A stretch of 60,000 nucleotides of DNA from Antedon mediterranea. Its lineage: Eukaryota > Echinodermata > Crinoidea > Comatulida > Antedonidae. The stretch lies in assembly GCF_964355755.1 (NCBI RefSeq), contig NC_092670.1:30183795-30243794 (forward strand). The letters run 5' to 3'. Positions 1 through 12,800 of this stretch are shown in pieces. The notes under the pieces were generated by a model. That model did not search any database and was not told the DNA's origin. It saw only the letters and a list, made by a program, of their open reading frames with translations. A program made the translations under genes and the position numbers. Position 1 is the first letter of the stretch; every line of letters starts with the position of its first letter.

Positions 1-672
1 CATTTTTTTATTGAAATAAACTTCTTACTGAAATGAAGGAATGTTCCCAAATACGGGCATAAATCCGTACAATGAGGTAGGCATCAATTGGCATAACATC
101 TACATTACATACAAGGGTAACACACTCTGCTGTATTACAATTCTGAAATTTAAAAAACATATCAAATGTATAAGCTTTACACTAGAACCACTTTGCACCC
201 AATGCATTTTTGTTTGTAATAATAAAAAAGTTTTCTTTTAACTTAAAATCTTTATTTGAATTTGCTGCATAACCATTAGGGGATGTCAATCATTCTGCAA
301 ATCCCCAGAAACCTTGATATCTTCCACCCATTTTCAAACACAAACCATCATAACTTCTGCAACTCCTGATGCAGAAACCATCCTAACATTCCAAATACAA
401 TCCATCCAAACTTTTGCAACTCCCAACCATCCTAAATTCCACACCCCTTCAAACACACAACATCCTAACTTCTGCAACACAATCTTAAAACTGTTATAAC
501 TCACCATTCTAAAATCACCCCAAACTATTCCACCTTTTTTCACACACAAACCACCCTAACATCACTCTACAACTCTCAGTCAGAAACTGTCTTAAAACTT
601 TCCTAACTCCTCACACAGAAACCACCTTTTAACACTTTACGGTTCTGATAAAAAAAATATTTGAATATTTAC
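1..672. repeat. Intron with CA-rich degenerate minisatellite
   Basis: No exon is recognised. About 300-620 is a C- and A-rich, T-poor degenerate repeat around words such as AACCATCCTAA and CTTCTGCAACTC. ORFs on both strands here are by-products of that composition. Confidence 0.6.
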
Positions 673-825
673 AAGTCTCTGTGATTTGATCTTGGTATTG
701 AATGTTACGTCATTGGCACCGCTAACTTGTTGTAAACCTGTTGTAACATTGTTATACTGCTCTCTTATCAACACATGTTGTGCTTTAAAAATAGAATTAT
801 AATCGCATTCTCCAAGGCCTTCAAC
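673..825 (-). CDS. ITGA4/ITGA9-like: Integrin alpha exon 21: calf-2, last exon in window
   Basis: Codes residues 875-925, starting VEGLGECDYNS, the cysteine-bearing segment near the alpha-chain membrane end. Acceptor GTTTAACAG and donor GTAAAT give 51 codons in phase 0. No further exon is recognisable in 1-672, so the helix and GFFKR-type tail lie outside. Confidence 0.82.
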
Positions 826-3800
826 CTGTTAAACAAAACATATTGTATTTGTATTGCCATATGCTGTCTCGGTTTTGTCATATCCAGTAGAGATTAAAGG
901 TATCATTTGGAGAAACCATACTAATTTTAATTAATAATAACATCATAATAACAGGATTTTTATAGCGCACATATCACTCAAGAGTCCTCAATCAACATTA
1001 CCTCAACTCGTTTGATGTATATCAACCAATCACCTTCCTTTGTTCGCCAAGGTATCGTGATGTTCACTGTAGAAGGATAAGGTATTGTGCTTGGGCCCAT
1101 GTTTCTAGCCTAAAAGAAAGAACAGTGCAAAAAATAGAAATTGGGCACAACATTAAAAATGATCGTACAGATACATTACAACACACTTATCTGGTTTAAG
1201 GATTGTGGGTCACATATTATTAAATAAATGTTCTATTGCGCTTTTAATTACACGATCGAGTGTGTTTGTATATGAGAATGTCTGCAGTTTTTGTTTGCAT
1301 GTTCCTTTTTGTTACACAGTGAGCATCTACACACTCAGCACACAGCTAGGATGTTGTTGTTGACTGATCATGTTCAATCAACCTTTGTTACACAGTGAGC
1401 ATCTACACACTCAGCACAAAGCTAGGATGTTGTTGTTGAATGATCATGTTCAATCAACCTTTGTTACACAGTGAGCATCTACACACTCAGCACAAAGCTA
1501 GGATGTTGTTGTTGAATGATCATGTTCAATCAACCTGTAGTGTCTATTGTTCTACTCTGCATACAGAATTGAAGTGCTTTTTTTTTAATGGTTTAGACTT
1601 TGGCCTCTCTTTAAAAAGTGTGTTATAAAATTAATAATTGTTTTATATTCGTGCAATGGAACAAAATAATTTCATTCGAAATGCCATTGCCCTAATAAAC
1701 ATTCATTATTTGTATATTATATTAAGTCACAACATTAAAAATGAAATAAAAAGTACAATAAAAGGAACTCAAAATAATATGATACTTACATGATAAACAT
1801 GTGTAAAACTAGGACCAATCACTTGTCCTTCGTCTGAAAGTTCATCTATATACAGCCGATTAGTTGACCTCTCAGAAACATTTTGAACATGATCTAAGGA
1901 CTGCTCCAATATGACATTCACATCAGTTTTTTTAAGCCCAAACTCTACCTGTTCAGGATGGGCAACACTAAATAGAAAATAAGGAAAAAAATTAAGCATG
2001 TTTTGTAGTATTGCAAACACTGCGTCAATAATGTGAGGCAAGACCATTGAAGCACGGTTTACATGCTTGCATTTAATCGCAGATTTTTTAATCTGACAAA
2101 AGAGTATACAGTTTGTAGAGATTTTTTAAATATGCCAATAAACAGTACAGTACAACTAAAGTTGGGATAAATAGTTACAAAGTCTAGCATCATATTATTA
2201 TTACAAGATAATAAACTGGCAGGGAGTGAACCAAGTGAAACCAGGTACGCTTGACAGACTCCTGTTGTTGCAAAATACTGTACATATTAAAATTATCTAT
2301 TTAATTATCTACATTTAATGTTAAAGGCTTTCATCTCACCCTTTAACAGTGACATCAGCTTCAACTCTTACTCGTATGTATTGTGATACAATGTTATTCT
2401 TCTTGGTAAAGTTTGTTTCATGACTGGATGAGTTGGCTTCCATAATAACATGGAATCCTTGTTGGTCTCCAGTCACTGCACTAACATCAAGTTTCAATCT
2501 AAAGACACTCTGCAATAGTAGTGAAATTATATATTTCAGATGAACTGAAATCAAAGATCCACTAAAGTTCATCTATATAAGTATTTTATTGAATATTATT
2601 TTAAGGCTATTGGGATAAAAAAAAATTATTTTGTTACCCCACTTGGTATAAACTAGGTTTTACAGTATAAATGAATAAATTTATAATATAGTTACCAAAC
2701 TAAGAAAACCAAATTAGGTACACTTCATTGGAAGTAACCAAGCCAAATGAATAGTTAATAAATTGCTTACCTCTACCTTTGCTGGCATAGGGTTACCAAT
2801 ATCACATATTACAGTTGTTAGTGAAGAATTTAATTTAAAATTCGGTTCACACAGGGTTACAACAGATGACTGTAAAGCAAAAAAAATATAATAAGGTTGA
2901 GCTATGGTGTAATACACAAATCAACAGTGTTTTTGGTAGTCTATGAGTGAGATACCTACCTGTAGACTCTACTATAATGCCATTATTTCCAATATGGACA
3001 CCTCTCGAAAGAACAAGGCCATATACATGGCTGCAGTCACATGTTCAAATTTGAGTTAGTGTTTTAACCGACCAGCCAACCAACCAACCGACATAGTTAG
3101 CTGTAGAATCGCATTTGCACACGACTAAAAATGGAATAGTCCAGGCACCGTAGCTGGTCATACAAACTCACAGATGACATATTCCTTTCGATTTTTATGA
3201 AAAGTGAACTTGTGACTTTGAAAGCCTTAAAAGAAACTAATTAAAATAGAACAATAAAAAAGAACACCACCGCAAGCCTTTACATGGACTTTATTGTGTT
3301 TAGCAGCATTCTTGTGAAGAAAGCTTCTACCTAGAAAACTACAGTATCCTTATTGTAGCCATGTCTGCTTGTAAAGCCGCAGCCTGTTCCATGTGTGACG
3401 GGCCCCGCCCGTCCACGAAGCTAGATTGCCATTTGGCGTGCCCTCACTGCCATAAATGCAGCAAATCTGCGAGGCATGCATAAGCTGACCTGCAGAGAAG
3501 TTCATTTCTGCTAAAGAGTGGGCCCCGACCGTACAACTTAACCCGCCGCCTGTGTCTCAGATTCTAAGCCCGGATATGCTTAAATTAATATCACAGCAAG
3601 TGAGTAAGACCATAGAGGAGAGAAAGTGAATTAAAGCTGGATCGACCAGGGCTCCTCTTTCTGTCCCCTTGATTATTAATCCAGATATCAAGGTGCAGGT
3701 ATGTGAAGATTCCACTGATATTTAAATGGGTCGGAGCCATAATTTAAAGTTGATGATACGCCACTCCCATCCGGGCTTCACCATCTCATCTCTAGGGCTT

Positions 3801-6800
3801 TACCAGGTATTCTTTCCCACTTCCTGTATGAAACACCTGATGCTCTCCCAAACACCTGCAACCTCCAACATGCCTGTGGCGGGTATTCACCCGGACTTGC
3901 TGAGACAAATTTATTGTCAGGCCAAAAGACAGAAGGTCATAAAATCATCTGCCTGGTGCTTGGCCAAGGACCAATATAAATCCATGATTCGGGAACACAG
4001 GATACCCCGGACGGCCAAGAATTGGCTCCGGGATGAATAACACCTAAATCTATCAGCAAACATCTTACTATAAGACTCAGGCAATCTTGGAAACTACCCT
4101 GGGCACCACGATATTGCTACCCGGGAAGGGATCCGCGCTGGTAATATCTGCGGGATCCTCCTCTCCTTCCTTCTAAGTTGAAATCAATTTATAATCCCTG
4201 TAAGGTTAAGAATGGCCGTAATTGGCTACGGGTTTTCTATACCAGTTCAGAGCCCTTCCATTTGGCCTGTCTATTGCCCTATGGGTCTTCACTTGGGTAG
4301 TCAAAGCACTGGAGGCAGTATTCCACTCGATGAGGGTAAGAATCTTCATGTACTTAGACGATTGGCTAATTCTCGCAAATTCCAAACAGGTCCTTGTAAA
4401 CCATGTCAGTCTTGTATTGAAGATCACTGAGGCCGCAGGTTTCATTATTAATTATAAAAAATCAATTCTCACACCGTCTCAGTCCCCACTGTTTCTTGGG
4501 GCCCGTCTAAATCTGATTTGGTCCCTGGCGTTCCCATCACAAGCTCGCATAGAGAACTGTCGGGCAGCGATAAAACTGTTGGCCCGACCGCCATCTCCAG
4601 CCCTGAGATCTTCTTCACATGCATACAATGGAACTCCACCTCCTTTATCATTTTTCTTTGTATGCCTTTCCACCTCTCTCCCTCATCCCTCTGGTCATAT
4701 CACACATTTATCGCCATCAATGCAAAATCTTTCTGGTAGATACCAAACTTGGTTTCCCACAATGATGAGTCTACTTTATTCTAAGCCCGGGACCATATTC
4801 GGTTTGAGAGCAACTATGTTTGTTTTACTTTCCGAGCAGGGTTCTTAGCAAAGACCCAAACTCTCCACCAACCATTTTTTTCTCTAAAATATCCTCATAC
4901 TCTGTTTTGCGAGAAGACAGGCTTTGGTGCCCAGTGTGTGTGATACACTATCCGATTCCGCTATCAAGTCAGCGTATGCATCTTCACACAGTGGCATGGT
5001 GGAGAGCTCAGACCACTTTTTCATTGTGTTACCTTCAGGCCGACGATTTTTCAGCCTTTATTTCAATCATGCCCTCCTCCTGGTGCCGGTGCTACTCTGG
5101 TATATGTAGAGTCTATAAAGGTAGGGATCTCACAAAATAGACTACACAAACCAACAGTGGTGTTGGTAGTCTATGAGTGAGATACCTACAGTACCTGTAT
5201 AACAATTCCTCCCAACTCCCCTCGCCATGATCAAGTGGAATATGAGGACAATGTCATGTGTGAGAGATATTTGTATGGCCGGCATGGAGCTAGTATTCCA
5301 TTTTTAATCCATATTAGGAAAAATGGCATATGTAAAGTCTATAGGTAAGGATCTCACAAAATAGACAGCATAATATGCAAACAAATCACTAAATGTGAAT
5401 AAAACTGAAAAGAAGAAAAATAGGGGTGATTAATCTCACAAAGTTTCGAGCTTGTACAGCAGTGAAAAGTAGAAAAGAATTTGCGACCTTAAAAGCCATA
5501 AAAATGTTAGGTTTTGGGAAATGTTGGCATTTGTCCAGTTGCTTTGACCTGAAAAAATTGCTTGAAAAGAAGCCATATGAACAGTGAACTGGCACTGAAC
5601 ACTCACTCTGGCATTTTCTGATTTGATGAATACCACATTTTTGGGAAATGTAATATAGACTTTAGCTTGATGGGCCTCTTCTCCCATATTTTGCACATGT
5701 ATCATAGCATAGATATGACGTTGAAGTCCAAGTGGCAGGTATCTTGATCCCCTGAAACAGACAATAAGAAACAAATATAAAATATAACTAGAATTAAACT
5801 TGTCACGAAAGATAGGTGATTTTTATAATGTATGTAATGTGTGTAATTCTATGACCTGAAGCACATGTTTATAGTGCTCAAATGTGTTTAGTATGTATAC
5901 AGAATATACAGTATTATATACAGTGTAAAACATGAAATTACGGAATCCTCATAAAAAAAAATGAAACATGAAGATGACAATTTTCAAGATAATTGTCTGA
6001 GCAAGAACATATTAAAATTTGGAAGAAATTTGGAGACAAAACAAGATGAAAAAAATTCAGATGGCCATATGCTGACATCACAACATCTGATATGCACAAT
6101 TTTTACCTGAAGTCTGTACTATCAATCAATATATAATATATAATGCAACATTTATATAGCGCTATTTCGTAAAGATCTTGGAGTGTTAGTTGATTATTAA
6201 AATTAACTAGACTCTGAACAGGAAATAGGCTAACTAAAGACAACCCGTTAATGACAATAAAAAAATAAATAAACAACAAAGTAAAGTAACTAACCAATTA
6301 TCTAATAATTGTTGAAGAATGTTTAAATGTTGTTGGGATCTTAATTATTAGTGATAGTAGTTGAGAGTTAACGAAGGACACGTGACCTCAGTCCACTGGC
6401 AGTACTTATTATATAACATAGGACTACATGGTTCAAATCCTAAAAATTTAAAAAGGTGGTTGTGTGTGCAACATATAACACACTAAAGTAAGACTGTTAA
6501 ATAATCTTTTTTATTACTTCTTTTGCAGTTAGTTGGGCCAGGTACTTCGTTGTGTAATAAGCCTTACCCTGGAATTTGTACTTCACCACTCAGTCTCAAA
6601 TCTGTCATGCACACCTGGTCATTCCCGCAATTATGAGCAAACCGCACCTGTTGATTTTGAGTTCAAAACAAATATTATCACCTAAAACTTATGTACCTGT
6701 GGTTACCAATTATATAGCACAGACTAAAAAAGTGAGTAAAATAAGACATGGGTAATAATATCTTACGGAAGATGTGGATGCCGAAGTCTTGCCAATGTTG

Positions 6801-9800
6801 GACTTGTTTTGTTATTATAAATTAATTGCTCAAAATGTTGTGGAAAAGAAAGAAAAAGGCTATGTGAAGGCATGAGTTTAAAAATTGTCTGGAGTAGTTG
6901 ATTTTGTGTCCTTTAAACATCATACAGTTATTGTTTTTCGTAGAATTTTATTCTATTTGTCCTTATAAGGTTCACCTCCTTGTGTGTTGATAGTGATGTT
7001 ATTAAATGGGTGAGGACAGCAGATTTCTTCAGTTTCCATTAAAACAGAGAAATATTAGATTTAAGAAAAATATTTCATTTTGAGCATAATGTTTTAAAGT
7101 TTGGTTCTAGTTGGATACGATGCAAGGACCACTTTCAGTAATTTGAGCAATCATGCTGAGATGAGTCATCCACATTGTTTCTTGTGATCTTCCAACTTGT
7201 GGTGTCCCATAACAAAAAGTCTTAGTAGTTATAGCTCTATAGCGGTTAGCCTTATAGTCTATCCGGCTTAGTAGATATAGAGCTGTCGCCTATTTATCAC
7301 CTACTAGTAGATAGATATTTGATAGATTTTTTATAGTCGTTAGTAGATTTTTGCCTCATTAGCATATTTCGCGATGATATTAGTAGGCGACACCTACTAA
7401 ATACAACTATTATTAGACTACCAATAATCTATCTAGAATGGATTCTTAATTGGCTATTATTTGGCTTTTAAAAATCTACATTAATTTGCTATTTATGGGC
7501 TATTAAAAATCTACTAATTAAATGACTATTATTGGGCTATTAAAAATCTGTATAAATTGGCTATTATTTGGCAATTAAAAATCTACATAAAATGGCTATA
7601 ATTTGTCTACTTAAAATCTACATTATTTGGCTATTAATATACTATTAAAAATCTACTAAATAATTGGCTATTATTCAGCTACTAAAAATCTACATTATTT
7701 GCCTATTATTGGGCTATTAAAAATCTACTTAAAAATGGCTATTATTTGTCTACTAAAAATCTACATTATTTGGCTATTATTGGGCTATTAAAAATCTACA
7801 TAAAAATGGCTATTATTTGTCTACTAAAAATCTACATTATTTGACTATTATTGGGCTATTAAAAATCTACATAAAAATGGCTATTATTTGTCTACTAAAA
7901 ATCTACATTATTTGGCTATTATTGGGCTATTAAAAATCTACATAAAAATGGCTATTATTTGTCTACTAAAAATCTACATTATTTGGATATTATTGGTCTA
8001 TTAAAAATCTACTTAAAAATGGCTATTATTTGTCTACTAAAAATCTACATTATTTGGCTATTATTGGTCTATTAAAAATCTACTTAAAAATGGCTATTAT
8101 TTGTCTACTAAAAATCTACATTATTTGGCTATTATTGGGCTATTAAAAATCTACACTATTTGGCTATTATTGGGCTGTTAAAAATCTACTTAAAAATGGC
8201 TATTATTTGTCTACTAAAAATCTACATTATTTGGCTATTATTGGGCTATTAAAAATCTACATTATTTGGCTATTATTGGGCTATTAAAAATCTACATTAT
8301 TTGGCTATTATTGGACTATTAAAAATCTACATAAATTGGCGACTATTGGGATATTAAAAATCTACATTATTTGGCTATTCAAAATCTACATAAATTGGCT
8401 ATTATTGGGCTATTAAATATCTACATTATTTGGCTATTAAAAATCTACTAAATAATTGGCTATTAAAAATCTACATATAACTATTATTGGGCTATTAACA
8501 ATCTACATATAGATATTATTGGACTATTAAAAATCTACATATAACTATTATTGGGCTATTAACAATCTACATATAGATATTATTGGGCTATTAAAAATCT
8601 ACATATAAATTGGCTATTAAAAATATACATAAATTAACTACTGTTAATTTAGATACTTAAAATCTACAGAAATTAAAAATCTAATCTTTTCTGGCTAAAA
8701 TACAGATACAGAACAATAATTCATCTTATTGGCAAATAACAAATGTATAATGATTAAAAAAATAACAAATTAATTTTTTTCCCGTATTTGTAAACCTTAA
8801 TCTTGTCCATACATATGCGAGTCCGAAAACTTTAAGCACATATTTTAACTCAGTTGGACATGTAAAAGGAAGAATACCAAACAACAACAGTTACTTTTGT
8901 AACAATTTAGACTTATTAAGTGAAACAAGACATTAGTAACCAAATATACAGTATACATTTTATAAATTTATTTAACAAAAAATTAAGATAGTACATTATT
9001 TGTAAACCTTAATATCTTAACCATAACATTGCACATGTTTTAACTCAGCTGGACATGTAAAAGGAAGAATACCAAACAACAACAACAGTTACTTTTGTAA
9101 CAATTTAGACTTATTAAGTGAAACAAGACATTAGTAACCAAATATACAGTATACATTTTATAAATTTATTTAACAAAAAATTAAGATAGTACAGTATTTG
9201 TAAACCTTAATATCTTAACCATAACATTGCACATGTTTGAACTCAGTTGGACATGTGACAGGAAGAATACCGAGCAACAGAGCAACACTCATCACTTTTG
9301 TAACAATTTAGACTTATCAAATGAAACAAGACACAGTATCCAAATATACAGTATACATTTTATTTAAACTTCAAAATTCAAAACAATTCCTGAATGGAAT
9401 TAGACCAGACAATAAGAAATGCACCAAATATTGTCACTATTGACATGAAAAATTAATTACGCAAAAGCACACTTCACCATAAATTAATCATCTTTGCACT
9501 TGACCATCAAATTTGTACTAGTATAGGTTAAAGATCGTCTCTCTGAAAAAATAATTGTTTAAACATTTTTTTGTTGAATATGCCATTTGAATTTTGCTAT
9601 ACAAGGGCTACCTACCAGTAACCTATTAACAGACTATAAACAAACTGATAATAGCCAGTAACTATTAATAAACTATTTATTTTATATACTTAGGCCTACT
9701 AAGAATTATTACAAATAGATACAGTAGATATAGCTAGATGACCTAGGCCTCTAGGCCTAGATACTGCATTAGAAATCTATTATTAATATCACAGTTGTAA

Positions 9801-12800
9801 TATCTATCAACTGCATACTTACAATGGGTGTCACAAAACCTAAGACCACGAAAGCTAAGACCCCCTAAGACCTAAGATCACGAAAGCTAAGACCCAACAC
9901 CTAGATTACAAATATTTATCTTTCGCACCTGCCTTGTATTTTAACTCCCAACATTTATTCTGAATACCACACCTTAGAATTGGCACTTTCATGAAAAAGA
10001 ATCACATAAAAAGTAACAAATACATTTTTAAATTGATGATTTTACAGACGTTTTTCTCGCACACAAAATGACTAGCCTACAGTACAGTAGGCCTACCCCA
10101 TGGGCCATGTTCAATGTTTTTGTTTCTATGGAACGTCAAAAGAGAAAAAATTATATAGAGGGCTGAAAACTCTGTGGAGTCCATCTACAGTGTGGATGGA
10201 ACAATATAAAATTAAAATTGTAATGATAATAGTATACTCATGCAAGTACGAAGAAATAAATACTGGCAAATAAATTTTAATTTAAAAATCATGATAAGTT
10301 TTTTTGTTTCGTTTTCTTTCTGTTTTTATACTTGTACTATTATTGTTGCTCTTTTGGCGCTCCATAGAAACAAAAACATTGAGCATGGGGAGCTCGAGGA
10401 GTTACATTACAGTATACAAAGAAACACATCTGTAAAATCATCAATTTAAAGGATTTATTTATTTGTTATTATGTGTTTCTCCTTCTGAAAGTACTTATAA
10501 GTCCTAATTTTAAAGTGTGGTGTTCAGGATAAAGTTAGTCAACAAATTTGGAGTCAAAATACAAGAAAGGCAGGTGCGTAAGAAAAACATCCTCTGAACC
10601 AACACAATGGAGTAAATATATACCAACAAACAACCCGTCAAGTTTGTTTGTTGTAAAGTAAAAATATACATTTACTCAACGGGCGAAAATAATGTGAGTT
10701 TATCTATGTTTTGCGGTAGTATTAAATTATATTTATGGTAATAAATGAAACCTACTGTGTTTAAAATTATGTATAATAATAACCTATTAATAGACTAGGC
10801 TTAGGCCTATTAACAAACTGATAATAGGCCTAGGCAGCCCAGTATAACTATTTAGTATTAATATTATAAACTAAAAAATCTATTTTATAATTGAACCCTG
10901 GGAAGTAGGCCTACAACTTGTGGCTTATTACTATGTTTTCATTTATGTACACACCTATAATTATATTATACTGTATAATGCCATTGTTGAATAAATAAAT
11001 GTTTTTTGAACAACAAACAAGCAATGTAGGGCCTAGGCTAACTAGTAGTAGGCCTATAAGCCTAGGCTATAAAGTATATTAGGCCTAGGCTAGGCTATTA
11101 TAATTATAACTTGAATGAAAAATGCCTAGTGCAATTTAAAAAAGACTAGGCCTAGGCTAGGGCCTACCTAGCTTAGTAGCCTAGCCTAGCCTAGGCCTAC
11201 TAACTAATACAGGCCTGGCTAGGTTATAGAGCCTACTAGAGGCCTACTAGCCTAGCTTCTAGCCTATCAAAAAGGAACACTTTAACTTTAACAAATAAAA
11301 TGTAAAGATATGGATTGATTCACTTACCACTAAACTGACATTGTGTATAAATAAACATTCATGGTCTGATCGAAAAGGCCTACAACAAGCGAATGCTCCT
11401 TTTTTCTCTGATCATCTGCATCGTGCCTGCTGCTGCTGCAAAAAAGAAGCGGGAATTTGGGTGTAACAATTGTTATACACACGCACTAATATATAGACAA
11501 CGGCTATCTATAATCTAGTAACAAACTACATTTTACATTTTACATTTAACTTATATTCCATACCTACTAAATATCTATTATATATAGATAGATGGAGACT
11601 ACTACAAGTCTATTAGAAATCTATGAGTAACACAGTTTTGTATTATCTATCAACTGTCTACTTATAATAGATAGACAACAGCTATCTATAACCTATTAAC
11701 AAACTACATTTAACATATATTCCATACCTACTAAATATCTATTATATATAGATAGATGGAGACTACTACAAGTCTATTAGAAATCTATGAGTAACACAGT
11801 TTTGTATTATCTATCAACTGTCTATTTATAATAGATAGACAACAGCTATCTATAACCTATTAACAAACTACATTTAACTTTCCTTCCATACCTACTAAAT
11901 ATCTATTATATATAGATAGATGGAGACTACTACAAATCTATTAGAAATCTATGAGTAACACAGTTTTGTATTATCTATCAACTGTCTATTTATAATAGAT
12001 AGACAACAGCTATCTATAACCTATTAACAAACTACATTTAACATATATTCCATACCTACTAAATATCTATTATATATAGATAAATGGAGACTACTACAAG
12101 TCTATTAGAAATCTATGAGTAACACAGTTTTGTATTATCTATCAACTGTCTATTTATAATAGATAGACAACAGATATCTATAACCTATTAACAAACTACA
12201 TTTAACTTATATTCCATACCTACTAAATATCTATTATATATAGATAGATGGAGACTACTACAAGTCTATTAGAAATCTATGAGTAACACAGTTTTGTATT
12301 ATCTATCAACTGTCTACTTATAATAGATAGACAACAGATATCTATAACCTATTAACAAACTACATTTAACTTATATTCCATACCTACTAAATATCTATTA
12401 TATATAGATAGATGGAGACTACTACAAGTCTATTAGAAATCTATGAGTAACACAGTTTTGTATTATCTATCAACTGTCTACTTATAATAGATAGACAACA
12501 GATATCTATAACCTATTAACAAACTACATTTAACTTATATTCCATACCTACTAAATATCTATTATATATAGATAGATGGAGACTACTACAAGTCTATTAG
12601 AAATCTATGAGTAACACAGTTTTGTATTATCTATCAACTGTCTATTTATAATAGATAGACAACAGATATCTATAACCTATTAACAAACTACATTTAACTT
12701 ATATTCCATACCTACTAAATATCTATTATATATAGATAGATGGAGACTACTATAAGTCTATTAGAAATCTATGAGTAACACAGTTTTGTATTATCTATCA

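Larger units (their letters stand above)
2915..5371 (+). mobile_element. Decayed DIRS-type retrotransposon
   Basis: Lies antisense in the intron between alpha exons 17 and 16. The left end (TAGTCTATGAGTGAGATACC, 2937-2956) and an inverted right end (ATCTCACAAAATAGAC, ending 5365) form inverted terminal repeats; both continue into a matching region with ATGCCATT and AATATGGA. A zinc-finger-like stretch at 3361 (CSMC, CPHCHKC) may be a gag remnant. A reverse transcriptase fragment with YLDDWL lies at 4222-4560 and a tyrosine-recombinase-like end at 4820-5140. At 5107-5190 the outer ends of both repeats are joined, as in the internal complementary region of DIRS elements. Frames are broken and much of the interior is missing, so it is inactive. 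Confidence 0.82.
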
